Below are positions 1 through 8,194 of a stretch of DNA of 64,000 bases, in pieces (the first letter of the stretch is position 1; each line of letters begins with the position of its first letter). Location of the stretch: assembly GCF_905397285.1 (NCBI RefSeq), contig NZ_CAJPUX010000001.1, positions 434,001 through 498,000 of the forward strand, read 5' to 3'. Origin of the DNA: Cupriavidus plantarum (GTDB lineage Bacteria > Pseudomonadota > Gammaproteobacteria > Burkholderiales > Burkholderiaceae). A model generated the notes under the pieces. That model was not told the DNA's origin. It was given only the letters and a program-made list of their open reading frames with translations, and did not search any database. Made by a program: the position numbers and the translations under genes.

Positions 1-433
1 CGTTGAGGTAGGCGATGCGGCCGACCTGATCGAACGCGAGCGGACCGTGCCGCATGAGCGTGGCGCCGCCGCCCGCGCCGCGGCGGACGAGGGCGCGCAC
101 GCGCGCTTCCAGTTCCGACAGGGCGAAGGGCTTGGCCATATAGTCGTCGGCGCCGTGATCGAGGCCCTTCACGCGTTCATCGACGCTGTCCGCGGCGGTC
201 AGAATCAGCACCGGGAGCATCGCGCCCCGCGCGCGGAGGCGCTTGAGCACCTCCAGCCCGGACATGCGGGGCAGGCCCAGATCCAGGATCAGCAAGTCGA
301 AATGCTGGGTGGACAGCGCGGAGTCGGCCTCCACGCCATGGTTGACATGATCGACGGCGTAACCGGATTGGCGCAGCGAACGGGTGAGTCCGTCTGCCAG
401 CACGTCGTCATCTTCTGCGATCAGAATGCGCAT
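1..433 (-). CDS. OmpR/TctD-type response regulator, N-terminal part (truncated by window edge)
   Basis: Reading the complement from the ATG at 433 gives an uninterrupted frame to the window edge, about 144 residues, beginning MRILIAEDDD. It is a CheY-like receiver domain: acidic pocket EDDD at residues 7-10, phospho-acceptor Asp51 in LILDLGLP, a conserved Thr in LILTAAD and the Lys in AKPF. The last residues (ALVRRG, then LAFDQVGRIAYLN) match the linker and first strands of an OmpR/PhoB winged-helix output domain, so the full protein should be about 220-240 aa. It is divergent from recA. A sensor kinase is expected beyond the left edge, which is inference from how such genes are usually arranged. 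The ligand or signal cannot be told. Confidence 0.9.
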   Translation of the reverse strand, partial: MRILIAEDDDVLADGLTRSLRQSGYAVDHVNHGVEADSALSTQHFDLLILDLGLPRMSGLEVLKRLRARGAMLPVLILTAADSVDERVKGLDHGADDYMAKPFALSELEARVRALVRRGAGGGATLMRHGPLAFDQVGRIAYLN

Positions 434-491
434 GATTTGTCTCCACCCTCGTTGCCGGCATGGTGCCAGCCGGGGCGGTTACCGGTGGGGC

Positions 492-520
492 TTGCCAAGC
501 ATACTGTTTTTTTATACAGT
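492..520 (+). promoter_or_regulatory. Probable recA promoter overlapping the LexA box
   Basis: A -35-like TTGCCA (492-497) is followed after 17 bases by TACAGT (515-520). TATACA at 513-518 is an alternative -10 with a 15-base spacer. The LexA site lies across the spacer and the -10 element, as in the E. coli recA promoter, so bound LexA would exclude RNA polymerase. The hexamers are only moderate matches, and the transcription start is inferred. Confidence 0.5.
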
Positions 521-521
521 A
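502..521 (+). promoter_or_regulatory. LexA (SOS) operator of recA
   Basis: The 20-base site 502-521 has the exact CTGT-N8-ACAG core (504-507 and 516-519) with flanking TA and TA, matching the LexA consensus of E. coli and betaproteobacteria, TACTGT-N8-ACAGTA. It lies about 165 bases upstream of the recA ATG, in the divergent region shared with the response-regulator gene. recA, and perhaps recX by read-through, should therefore be induced by DNA damage. Confidence 0.9.
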
Positions 522-687
522 CCCGACATTCCGCGCGCATGGCCGAATTGGGTCTGCGCAGGGGCGGGGGTACCTGAAACGCAGGGATTCGCAGGAGATT
601 CGCCGGGGAAACCGGAGGATTCACCGCGAAACGCCAGCGCCGCGCCGCATGCGGCCTATTTTATACACCATTGACTGAAGGACGACC

Positions 688-1758
688 ATGGACGACAAGA
701 AGGCCGGCGCCGGCGTGAGCGCGGAGAAGCAGAAGGCGCTTGCCGCCGCGCTGTCGCAGATCGAGAAGCAGTTCGGCAAGGGCTCGATCATGCGGCTCGG
801 CGATGGCGATGTCGAACAGGACATCCAGGTCGTCTCGACCGGCTCGCTGGGCCTGGACATCGCCCTGGGCGTCGGCGGCCTGCCGCGCGGCCGTGTGGTC
901 GAAATCTACGGTCCGGAATCGTCGGGCAAGACCACGCTGACGCTGCAGGCCGTGGCTGAAATGCAGAAGACGGGCGGCACCTGCGCGTTCATCGACGCGG
1001 AACACGCGCTCGACGTGAGCTACGCCAGCAAGCTGGGCGTGAACGTCAACGACCTGCTGATCTCGCAGCCGGACACGGGCGAGCAGGCGCTGGAAATTGC
1101 CGACGCGCTGGTGCGCTCGGGCTCCATCGACATGATCGTGATCGACTCGGTGGCGGCACTGGTGCCGAAGGCCGAAATCGAAGGCGAAATGGGCGACTCG
1201 CTGCCGGGCCTGCAGGCTCGCCTGATGAGCCAGGCGCTGCGCAAGCTGACCGGCACGATCAAGCGCACGAACTGCCTCGTGATCTTCATCAACCAGATCC
1301 GGATGAAGATCGGCGTGATGTTCGGCTCGCCGGAAACGACCACGGGCGGTAACGCGCTCAAGTTCTACGCCTCCGTGCGCCTCGATATCCGTCGTATCGG
1401 CTCGATCAAGAAGGGCGATGACGTAATCGGCAACGAGACCAAGGTCAAGGTCGTGAAGAACAAGGTATCGCCGCCGTTCCGCGAGGCGTTCTTCGACATC
1501 CTGTACGGTCAGGGCATCTCGCGCCAGGGCGAGATCATCGACCTCGGCGTGGATGCAAAGATCGTCGAGAAGTCGGGCGCCTGGTACAGCTACAACGGCG
1601 AGAAGATCGGTCAGGGCAAGGACAACGCGCGTGAATACCTGCGCGAGAATCCGGACATCGCCGAGGAAATCGAAAACAAGGTGCGCGCCGCGCTGGGCGT
1701 GGCCCCGACCAACGGCAGCGCCGCCAAGGCCGCCGCGACGGCTGACGCGGACAACTGA
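688..1758 (+). CDS. recA: Recombinase RecA
   Basis: A 356-aa protein of normal RecA length. It forms filaments on single-stranded DNA, drives homologous pairing and strand exchange, and stimulates LexA self-cleavage. Visible landmarks are the N-terminal helix, [11 protein letters not shown] near residues 28-38, the Walker A GPESSGKT at 75-82, the Walker B stretch [10 protein letters not shown], the mobile loop L2 segment [25 protein letters not shown], and an acidic to Ala-rich C-terminus. The ATG follows a GAAGGACGACC ribosome site. The gene lies downstream of a consensus LexA box and is followed 101 bases later by recX, its usual regulator gene. Confidence 0.99.
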   Translation: MDDKKAGAGVSAEKQKALAAALSQIEKQFGKGSIMRLGDGDVEQDIQVVSTGSLGLDIALGVGGLPRGRVVEIYGPESSGKTTLTLQAVAEMQKTGGTCAFIDAEHALDVSYASKLGVNVNDLLISQPDTGEQALEIADALVRSGSIDMIVIDSVAALVPKAEIEGEMGDSLPGLQARLMSQALRKLTGTIKRTNCLVIFINQIRMKIGVMFGSPETTTGGNALKFYASVRLDIRRIGSIKKGDDVIGNETKVKVVKNKVSPPFREAFFDILYGQGISRQGEIIDLGVDAKIVEKSGAWYSYNGEKIGQGKDNAREYLRENPDIAEEIENKVRAALGVAPTNGSAAKAAATADADN

Positions 1759-1780
1759 TCAGTCACAACGACTGGCACGC

Positions 1781-1825
1781 GATTGCCCTGTCCCTGATTG
1801 CCCTCTTCCTGATTGCCCTCTCCCC
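1781..1825 (+). repeat. Three-copy 15-bp tandem repeat between recA and recX
   Basis: Three consecutive 15-base units start at 1781, 1796 and 1811. Each begins GATTGCCCT and they differ at only a few later positions. The array fills about half of the short recA-recX gap. There is no dyad or T-run in it, so it is not a terminator. Its function is unknown, and slippage during replication is the simplest origin. Confidence 0.85.
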
Positions 1826-1859
1826 GAATGGACTGTCCCATGGCGGGGGAGGGCGCTTC

Positions 1860-2318
1860 ATGATTACCCGCCCCCCGCTTTCCCTCAAGGCCCGCGCGAT
1901 CGGATATCTGTCGCGGCGCGAGCACAGCCGTGTGGAACTCGCACGCAAGCTGGCGCCCCATGCCGAGTCCGCCGAGGAGGTCGAAGCGCTGCTCGATGCC
2001 CTCGAGCGCGAGAACTGGCTCTCCAACACGCGCTTCGTCGATAGCCTCGTCCATCGGCGCGCCAGCCGCTACGGCGCGGCCCGGGTGCTGCAGGAGGCCA
2101 AGACCCACAAGCTTGGCACCGAGCAGATTCAGGATCTGCAGGAACGGCTGCGCGAGACCGAGGTGGAGCGGGCGCGCGAGGTCTGGCGCAAGCGGTTCGG
2201 GGAGCCGCCGGATTCCGCTGAAGCACGCGCGAAGCAGATCCGCTTCATGATGGCGCGCGGTTTCTCGCGCGCGGTCATCGGCAAGGTCATCCGCGGCGCA
2301 GAGGACATTGACGACTAA
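1860..2318 (+). CDS. recX: Regulatory protein RecX
   Basis: A 152-aa protein with the all-helical, repeated three-helix architecture of RecX: an N-terminal LKARAIGYLSRREHSRVEL, a middle LLDALERENWLSNTRFVDSLVHRRA, and a C-terminal MMARGFSRAVIGKVIRG. RecX binds along RecA filaments and limits RecA ATPase and strand exchange. The ATG at 1860 follows a GGGGGAGGG ribosome site. Position directly after recA in the same direction supports co-expression and SOS control. Confidence 0.96.
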   Translation: MITRPPLSLKARAIGYLSRREHSRVELARKLAPHAESAEEVEALLDALERENWLSNTRFVDSLVHRRASRYGAARVLQEAKTHKLGTEQIQDLQERLRETEVERAREVWRKRFGEPPDSAEARAKQIRFMMARGFSRAVIGKVIRGAEDIDD

Positions 2319-2708
2319 TCCCGTCGACCATCCACCGGCACATTATCCCGGACGACTGACGTCTGACATGCTGCTCAAAACGCGCATGGCACCGTTGTAT
2401 ACCTGCGCGCACAACAGGTGTATTCGCCCGCGTTTTTGTCGTGGCGCACTGCAGCGCCAAAAGTCGGTGCCGCCCGCAAACCGTTGCCCCAATTGAGTTT
2501 CCGGCCGATGACGGTGCAACAATCGTGACGAGACAGACTGCCGAGCAGGATGTTCCCGGTCCGGGGCTCGCGGCATGTTAAACTCCTTGGGTTTTTCGGC
2601 CCTCGGCGGCCGCGCGGCTTCAAGCCGCCAGCGCCGTCGCCGACCTGAGCCATAGAGCCGTAACGCCCCGATTCACGATCCTAGCCGGTCCCTGCATCCG
2701 TTCGCAGC
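2319..2708. other. Non-coding region between recX and the DUF2889 gene
   Basis: About 390 bases with no convincing gene. It contains an imperfect inverted repeat (arms 2398-2405 and 2415-2422, 7 of 8 pairs, 9-base spacer) that could be a regulator site, and a GC-rich hairpin near 2612-2632 without a T-run. Small frames here lack ribosome sites and family resemblance. Confidence 0.5.
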
Positions 2709-3290
2709 ATGCCCCTCTCCCCGCCCGTCAACCGCGCCCTGCGTCATCGTCGAGCCATCACGGCCGAGGCGTATCTGCGCGAGGACGGCCTGTGGGATAT
2801 CGAGGCGCGGCTCACGGACACCAAGCCGCGGGACATTCCGCTGGCCGGAGGGGGCGTCCGCCCTCAGGGAGAACCGCTGCACGACCTGTGGCTGCGTGTG
2901 ACGATCGACCTGCGCATGAACATCGTGGACGCCGAGGCCTGTTCCGACTGGGTGCCATACCCGACCCACTGCGACACGATCGGTCCGGCCTACCGCAAGC
3001 TGATTGGCCTGAACCTCATGCGCGGCTTCCGCAAGGCGGTGCGCGAGCGGCTCGGCAGCGTAGAGGGCTGTACCCATCTGACCGAACTGGCCGGCGTGCT
3101 GCCGACCACCGCCATTCAGGCCTTTGCCGGCGACGTGTTCAAGACGCGCGACGACGGCGCCAACGATTCCAACCCCGAACCGCCTTACCAGCTTCACGGC
3201 TGCCACGCGCTGCATTTCGAAGGCGAGGTGGTTCGGCAGTTTTACCCGCGCTGGTATGGTTACCAGCCGAAACCCCGGACCTCAGGCTGA
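2709..3290 (+). CDS. DUF2889 family protein
   Basis: A 193-aa soluble protein with no signal peptide or membrane span. It resembles the DUF2889 family found in proteobacteria: an N-terminal LRHRRAITAEAYLREDGLWDIEARLTD, a central LWLRVTIDLRMNIVDAEACSDWVPYP, and CTHLTELAGVLPTTAIQAFAG. No catalytic signature is obvious to me. It sits 90 bases upstream of sucC on the same strand, but nothing links its role to the TCA cycle. Function unknown. Confidence 0.85.
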   Translation: MPLSPPVNRALRHRRAITAEAYLREDGLWDIEARLTDTKPRDIPLAGGGVRPQGEPLHDLWLRVTIDLRMNIVDAEACSDWVPYPTHCDTIGPAYRKLIGLNLMRGFRKAVRERLGSVEGCTHLTELAGVLPTTAIQAFAGDVFKTRDDGANDSNPEPPYQLHGCHALHFEGEVVRQFYPRWYGYQPKPRTSG

Positions 3291-3380
3291 CCGTCACGGT
3301 CGGCCCACAGGCGAGAGCTGTTCGTCTCCCACGAATTTCTCCTTCTTCCCCCTTTTACGCCTACCCGAAAGGAAACACGC

Positions 3381-4547
3381 ATGAATATCCATGAGTATCA
3401 AGGCAAGGAAATCCTGCGCAAATACAACGTGCCGGTTCCGCGCGGCATTCCCGCGTTCTCGGTTGACGAAGCCCTGAAGGCTGCTGAGCAGCTCGGCGGC
3501 CCGGTGTGGGTCGTCAAGGCGCAGATCCATGCTGGTGGCCGCGGCAAGGGCGGTGGCGTGAAGGTGGCCAAGAGCATCGACGACGTCAAGACCTACGCCA
3601 GCAACATCCTCGGCATGCAACTGGTCACGCACCAGACCGGCCCGGAAGGCAAGAAGGTCAACCGCCTGCTGATCGAAGAAGGCGCTGACATCAAGAAGGA
3701 ACTGTACGTCAGCCTGGTCGTGGACCGCGTGTCGCAGAAGGTTGCGCTGATGGCCTCGAGCGAAGGCGGCATGGACATCGAGGAAGTGGCAGCCCACACC
3801 CCCGAGAAGATCCACACGCTGATCGTCGATCCGGCCGAAGGCCTGAAGGATGCCGACGCCGACGACATCGCCCGCAAGATCGGCGTGCCCGACGCGAGCG
3901 TTCCGCAAGCCCGCCAGGCGCTGCAAGGCCTGTACAAGGCGTTCTGGGACACCGACGCTTCGCTGGCCGAAATCAACCCGCTGATCCTGACCGGCGACGG
4001 CAAGGTCATCGCGCTGGACGCCAAGTTCAACTTCGACTCGAACGCGCTGTTCCGTCACCCGGAAATCGTGGCTTACCGCGATCTGGATGAAGAAGACGCC
4101 GCTGAAATCGAGGCTTCGAAGTTCGACCTCGCGTACATCTCGCTGGACGGCAACATCGGCTGCCTGGTGAACGGCGCCGGCCTGGCCATGGCCACGATGG
4201 ACACCATCAAGCTGTTCGGCGGCGAGCCGGCCAACTTCCTCGACGTGGGCGGCGGTGCCACCACCGAGAAGGTGACCGAAGCGTTCAAGCTGATGCTGAA
4301 GAACCCGAACCTGAAGGCCATTCTGGTCAACATCTTCGGCGGCATCATGCGTTGCGACGTGATCGCCGAAGGCGTGATCGCGGCGTCGAAGGCCGTGTCG
4401 CTGTCCGTGCCGCTGGTCGTCCGCATGAAGGGCACCAACGAAGAGATCGGCAAGAAGATGCTGGCCGACTCGGGTCTGCCCATCATCTCGGCCGACGCGA
4501 TGGAAGATGCCGCGCAGAAGGTCGTGGCCGCCGCCGCTGGCAAGTAA
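3381..4547 (+). CDS. sucC: Succinyl-CoA synthetase (ADP-forming), beta subunit
   Basis: A 388-aa protein, the same length as E. coli SucC. With SucD it converts succinyl-CoA, phosphate and NDP to succinate, CoA and NTP in the TCA cycle. It opens [22 protein letters not shown], typical of the ATP-grasp N-terminus, and has the nucleotide loop [16 protein letters not shown] (about residues 46-61) and the C-terminal flavodoxin-like segment [19 protein letters not shown] good AAAGGAAA ribosome site precedes the ATG. It is followed 32 bases later by sucD, so the two form an operon. Confidence 0.99.
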   Translation: MNIHEYQGKEILRKYNVPVPRGIPAFSVDEALKAAEQLGGPVWVVKAQIHAGGRGKGGGVKVAKSIDDVKTYASNILGMQLVTHQTGPEGKKVNRLLIEEGADIKKELYVSLVVDRVSQKVALMASSEGGMDIEEVAAHTPEKIHTLIVDPAEGLKDADADDIARKIGVPDASVPQARQALQGLYKAFWDTDASLAEINPLILTGDGKVIALDAKFNFDSNALFRHPEIVAYRDLDEEDAAEIEASKFDLAYISLDGNIGCLVNGAGLAMATMDTIKLFGGEPANFLDVGGGATTEKVTEAFKLMLKNPNLKAILVNIFGGIMRCDVIAEGVIAASKAVSLSVPLVVRMKGTNEEIGKKMLADSGLPIISADAMEDAAQKVVAAAAGK

Positions 4548-4579
4548 GCCGGTCCGCCCAACTAGCAAAGGATTACAGC

Positions 4580-5461
4580 ATGTCGATTCTGATCAACAAA
4601 GATACCAAGGTCATCACGCAGGGCATCACCGGCAAGACCGGTCAGTTCCACACCCGTGGCTGCCGCGACTACGCTAACGGCAAGAACGCTTTCGTCGCTG
4701 GTGTGAACCCGAAGAAGGCTGGCGAAGACTTCGAAGGCATTCCTATCTACGCAAGCGTGAAGGATGCCAAGGCACAGACCGGCGCGACCGTGTCCGTCAT
4801 CTACGTGCCGCCCGCAGGCGCCGCTGCCGCGATCTGGGAAGCCGTTGACGCCGATCTGGACCTCGTGGTCTGCATCACCGAAGGCATTCCCGTCCGCGAC
4901 ATGATGGAAGTCAAGGACAAGATGCGCAAGCAAGGCAAGAAGACCCTGCTGCTGGGACCGAACTGCCCGGGCCTGATCACGCCGGACGAAATCAAGATCG
5001 GCATCATGCCCGGTCACATCCACCGCAAGGGCCGCATCGGCGTGGTGTCGCGCTCGGGCACGCTGACGTACGAAGCCGTGGGCCAGCTGACCGCGCTGGG
5101 TCTGGGCCAGTCGTCGGCCGTCGGTATCGGTGGCGACCCGATCAACGGTCTGAAGCACATCGACGTGATGAAGATGTTCAACGACGATCCCGAAACGGAC
5201 GCCGTGGTGATGATCGGTGAAATCGGTGGTCCGGACGAGGCGAACGCCGCGCAATGGATCAAGGACAACATGAAGAAGCCGGTGGTTGGCTTCATCGCCG
5301 GCGTGACGGCGCCTCCGGGCAAGCGTATGGGCCATGCTGGCGCGCTGATCTCGGGCGGTGCGGACACGGCGCAAGCCAAGCTGGACATCATGGAAGCCTG
5401 CGGTATCAAGGTCACCAAGAACCCGTCCGAAATGGGCCGTCTGCTGAAGTCGATCCTGTAA
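4580..5461 (+). CDS. sucD: Succinyl-CoA synthetase, alpha subunit
   Basis: A 293-aa protein with the CoA-binding Rossmann N-terminus ([21 protein letters not shown]), the CoA loop GVNPKKAG, and the phosphohistidine motif [10 protein letters not shown] with the active His at residue 252. It carries the phospho-His intermediate of the SucCD enzyme. The start at 4580 was chosen over longer in-frame extensions because MSILI is the conserved family start and it clears sucC by 32 bases. Confidence 0.99.
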   Translation: MSILINKDTKVITQGITGKTGQFHTRGCRDYANGKNAFVAGVNPKKAGEDFEGIPIYASVKDAKAQTGATVSVIYVPPAGAAAAIWEAVDADLDLVVCITEGIPVRDMMEVKDKMRKQGKKTLLLGPNCPGLITPDEIKIGIMPGHIHRKGRIGVVSRSGTLTYEAVGQLTALGLGQSSAVGIGGDPINGLKHIDVMKMFNDDPETDAVVMIGEIGGPDEANAAQWIKDNMKKPVVGFIAGVTAPPGKRMGHAGALISGGADTAQAKLDIMEACGIKVTKNPSEMGRLLKSIL

Positions 5462-5539
5462 GTCGCAGGATCCGCACGTCGTGCGGTGACGGGCTGGTCA
5501 TGCCAGCACGATCGCCGCAGACGTGGTATTTGTATTTCT

Positions 5540-5578
5540 CATTGCCCCCGCGCTGATGCCGGGGGCAATGTTCATTTT
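5540..5578 (+). terminator. Rho-independent terminator after sucCD
   Basis: An 11-bp perfect stem, arms 5540-5550 and 5560-5570 around a 9-base loop, is followed by a T-rich TTCATTTT. It sits about 80 bases after the sucD stop. Confidence 0.85.
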
Positions 5579-5623
5579 GGTGCGTTGCGTCTCAGGGTAT
5601 GTCCCGAGGCCAACATGACAGGT

Positions 5624-5652
5624 TTGAAATCGAATCGAAAGGTTCGTACGAT
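5624..5652 (+). promoter_or_regulatory. Probable sigma-70 promoter of the terC-family gene
   Basis: TTGAAA (5624-5629) and TACGAT (5647-5652) are separated by 17 bases, about 120 bases upstream of the GTG start. The resulting leader of over 100 bases leaves room for regulation, but I could not identify a manganese (yybP-ykoY) riboswitch core in it. Confidence 0.5.
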
Positions 5653-5769
5653 AAACCTGCATGTCTGTAAATTCAGACATCCGAAAGCCCGCAGTCAGCT
5701 GCATAGACTGGAAAGCGGGTGAAGATTTTCATAACGTTTGCATCACCGAGCTTAACGAGGAGCTTTGCC

Positions 5770-6468
5770 GTGGAATTGTTGTCCAGCAGTGCGTTTTGGA
5801 TCGCGCTGGGTTCGATCATCCTGACCAACATCGTCCTGTCGGGCGACAACGCGGTCGTGATCGCGCTCGCATCGCGTAACCTGCCCCCCGCGCAGCAGAA
5901 GAAGGCCATTTTCTGGGGCAGTGCCGCCGCCATCATCATGCGCGTGGTCCTGACCGTCGCGGCTGTCAAGCTGCTGACCCTGCCGTACCTGAAGATCGTG
6001 GGCGCCATCCTGCTGGTCTACATCGGCGTGCAGCTGCTGACCGGTGACGACGACGAAGACGGTCACGACGCCAAGGACAACATCTGGGCCGCGATCCGCA
6101 CGATCCTGATCGCCGACCTCGTGATGTCGCTGGACAACGTGGTGGCCGTGGCGGCCGCCGCGCAGAAGGGTCCCGAAGGCAGCCAGCTGATGCTGCTCGT
6201 GCTGGGCCTGGGCCTGTCGATTCCGCTGATCGTGTTCGGCAGCACCATCCTGCTGAAGGTCATGGAACGCTTCCCGATCATCATCGTGCTGGGCGCCGCG
6301 CTGCTCGGCTACCTCGCCGGCGAAATGCTCGTGAGCGATCCGGTGGATCACGTCTGGTTCGAAGCCAACGTGCCGCACGCCCACCTCGTGTTCGGCGCGA
6401 TCGGCGCGGCCTTCGTGGTGCTGCTCGGCAAGCTGCTGCAGAAGCGCGGCCAGCGTCAGGCGGCCTGA
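5770..6468 (+). CDS. TerC family integral membrane protein (YjbE-like)
   Basis: A 232-aa, mostly hydrophobic protein with about seven membrane segments. It has the two TerC signature repeats: [17 protein letters not shown] near the start and [17 protein letters not shown] in the middle, whose Asp and Asn residues are thought to bind metal. Family members (Alx, MntP-like and TerC proteins) export Mn2+ or support metal loading of secreted proteins. The GTG at 5770 was chosen because GAGGAG sits 8 bases before it. The ATG at 5719 would add 17 polar residues without a good ribosome site. It is flanked by two terminators, so it is monocistronic. The substrate is inferred. Confidence 0.9.
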   Translation: MELLSSSAFWIALGSIILTNIVLSGDNAVVIALASRNLPPAQQKKAIFWGSAAAIIMRVVLTVAAVKLLTLPYLKIVGAILLVYIGVQLLTGDDDEDGHDAKDNIWAAIRTILIADLVMSLDNVVAVAAAAQKGPEGSQLMLLVLGLGLSIPLIVFGSTILLKVMERFPIIIVLGAALLGYLAGEMLVSDPVDHVWFEANVPHAHLVFGAIGAAFVVLLGKLLQKRGQRQAA

Positions 6469-6563
6469 CGGCTTCGGTGCACGGCGCGATGGGGTTGAGG
6501 GCTTCAACGGGAGTCTGAAGCGAATCAGAATCGTCGCATTGCGTGTGCCGCGAGGATATGAAG

Positions 6564-6598
6564 AAGGGGGCGACCTGGGGTCGCCCCCTTTTCTTTTT
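6564..6598 (+). terminator. Rho-independent terminator after the terC-family gene
   Basis: A 10-bp stem (6564-6573 with 6581-6590) with a 7-base loop is followed by TTCTTTTT. Confidence 0.92.
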
Positions 6599-6748
6599 GC
6601 GGTGGAAAAACAGCAGACTGCAACAGACTGTGACCGTTTCACGGCACTTGTGCTGGATCAAACGGTTCGGACCCTTCCGATGGGGATGATGTGTCACGTT
6701 TCGCGGCAAGCGGAACGTGTTTCCAACAACATTCTGAAAGGGTCAACC

Positions 6749-7282
6749 ATGCAACATGCATTCTGCTTTCCCCGGCGCGCGGGCCACCGCCGCGCGCGCA
6801 GGACATCTTTCCATCAACGTGGCTTCACGCTGATCGAACTGATGATCGTCGTCGCCATCATCGCCATCCTCGCGGGCATTGCGATCCCGCAGTACCAGAA
6901 CTACATCGCCCGCGCCCAATTCGCGGAGGGGTTGAGTCTGGCATCGGGACAGAAGGTCGGCGTCACCGAGTCGTACTCTTACGCTGGCTCCTGCCCGGAC
7001 AACGCTTCGGCGGCGGCGGACGGCATTCCGCTGTTCACCGATATCACGGGCAACTACGTCAAGAGCGTGAAGGTCGGCGGCACCGCCGGGGCGAATGGCG
7101 GCTGCACTATCATCGCCGCCTTCAAGGACACCGGCGTCTCCTCCGGCCTCGCCGGGAAGGACGTCACGCTCACGATGATCGAGGCCGACAAGGGTTCGGT
7201 GAAGTGGGAATGCCGCTCTTCCGTTTCGGCGAAATATCTGCCGCGGGCTTGCTCGACCACGGAGGAGGGTGGTGTCCGCTGA
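6749..7282 (+). CDS. pilA: Type IV pilin, first copy, with long prepilin leader
   Basis: A 177-aa type IVa prepilin. The cleavage and methylation motif is [22 protein letters not shown] with Glu at mature position 5, followed by [12 protein letters not shown], so PilD would cut after Gly25. The 25-residue leader is unusually long and very basic ([17 protein letters not shown]); most PilA leaders are 6-16 residues. No in-frame ATG, GTG or TTG lies between this ATG and the cleavage site, and an AAAGGG ribosome site precedes it. The mature part has four cysteines, enough for two disulfides including the C-terminal D-loop pair. A second pilin and pglL follow. It is a subunit of the pilus fibre or a specialised pilin. 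Confidence 0.9.
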   Translation: MQHAFCFPRRAGHRRARRTSFHQRGFTLIELMIVVAIIAILAGIAIPQYQNYIARAQFAEGLSLASGQKVGVTESYSYAGSCPDNASAAADGIPLFTDITGNYVKSVKVGGTAGANGGCTIIAAFKDTGVSSGLAGKDVTLTMIEADKGSVKWECRSSVSAKYLPRACSTTEEGGVR

Positions 7283-7305
7283 GCGATTATGGTCAAGTGA
7301 TTGAT

Positions 7306-7333
7306 GCGGCGCTTCACGACGTTGAAGCGCCGC
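7306..7333 (+). other. Strong hairpin after the first pilin
   Basis: A perfect 11-bp stem (7306-7316 with 7323-7333) with a 6-base loop lies 23 bases after the pilin stop. It has no T-run, so it may stabilise the mRNA 3' end or act as a weak terminator. Confidence 0.55.
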
Positions 7334-7473
7334 GTTCGCGTTGAGGCGCGCCTGCGGCAAATTGCCGGGGTTCGTCACTGTCATGTGACAAATCCTGTTT
7401 CCTGACAGCGGTATACGCGCGTTCGTCTGTCAAACTTTGTCACCTTTCGGCTCGAAACATACGGATTTCAGGC

Positions 7474-7489
7474 TGGCACACTCCCTGCA
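7474..7489 (+). promoter_or_regulatory. Sigma-54 (RpoN) promoter of the second pilin
   Basis: TGGCAC-N5-CTGCA gives GG and GC exactly 10 bases apart, matching the -24/-12 consensus TGGCAC-N5-TTGCW at all but one core base. It lies 73 bases upstream of the pilin ATG. In Pseudomonas and relatives pilA is transcribed by RpoN with the PilSR two-component system, so the same is inferred here. pilSR are not in the window. Confidence 0.85.
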
Positions 7490-7561
7490 TTATTGGCCCT
7501 GCATCACATGCAACAGGATGTATCGTCCTGTAACGAAATTCTCTTTGAGGGGTCAATTCCT

Positions 7562-8077
7562 ATGCAACGGGTACAACTTAAAAAACTGGGCCGCCAAGCC
7601 CAGAAGGGCTTCACGCTGATCGAACTGATGATCGTTGTGGCGATCATCGGTATCCTGGCTGCTATCGCGATTCCGCAGTATCAATCGTATGTGGCGAAGT
7701 CGCAGGTGAACCGAGTGATTGGTGAAACGTCGGCACTGCGCACTGCGGCAGAGCTTTGCATCAACGAAGGCCGTACGCAGGTGGCATATCCGGAATCGAA
7801 TGCGGCAGGCTTCTGCAATCTTGGTCGGACCGCCTCCAACTTGATTAACGGTAACGGTGGCATTGCCCAAGTCAATCTCGCGGGTGACGCGACCATCGTC
7901 GCGACGCTTGGTGGCGCCGCAGCGAATGCTGTGCAGGGCGCCACGATCACGTGGACTCGCGCGGCGGCAACGGGCACTTGGGCATGCGCCACTACGGCTG
8001 GCACCAACTCGGGCTGGAATGACTCCTACGCTCCCTCGAGCTGTGCCGTTGCTCCGGCGCAGGGTGGCAACGGTTAA
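7562..8077 (+). CDS. pilA: Type IV pilin, second copy (probable major pilin)
   Basis: A 171-aa prepilin with a 16-residue leader ending QAQKG, then the mature [20 protein letters not shown] with Glu5 and [12 protein letters not shown]. The globular part is rich in Ala, Gly, Thr and Asn with four cysteines (ELCINEG, GFCNLG, WACATT, SSCAVA), the last two forming the probable D-loop disulfide. A GAGGGG ribosome site and a clear sigma-54 promoter precede it and a strong terminator follows, so it is a single-gene unit suited to high expression. The downstream pglL suggests the pilin is glycosylated. Confidence 0.95.
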   Translation: MQRVQLKKLGRQAQKGFTLIELMIVVAIIGILAAIAIPQYQSYVAKSQVNRVIGETSALRTAAELCINEGRTQVAYPESNAAGFCNLGRTASNLINGNGGIAQVNLAGDATIVATLGGAAANAVQGATITWTRAAATGTWACATTAGTNSGWNDSYAPSSCAVAPAQGGNG

Positions 8078-8120
8078 GTAGACGACAAGCCTACAGCGAG
8101 CCTTTCCCTCGCCTAAGCTG

Positions 8121-8150
8121 AGAAAAAGCGCCTCCGGGCGCTTTTTCTTT
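8121..8150 (+). terminator. Rho-independent terminator after the second pilin
   Basis: A 12-bp stem (8121-8132 with 8137-8148) with a TCCG tetraloop. The descending arm includes CTTTTTCT and runs on into TT. Confidence 0.92.
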
Positions 8151-8194
8151 GGGTGCCACGCTATCATGGTGCCTTTCCCTCCACCGCCCGCCTC

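Noticed and set aside
47..577. 176-codon plus-strand frame at the left edge
   Set aside because: Antisense to a clear response-regulator receiver domain and running through the recA regulatory region, so not a gene.
3294..4568. 424-codon open frame antisense to sucC
   Set aside because: Same composition artefact opposite a full-length, highly conserved SucC.
5580..5769. Possible manganese (yybP-ykoY) riboswitch before the terC-family gene
   Set aside because: The long leader and gene family suggested it, but I could not find the conserved internal-loop sequences, so it is not called.
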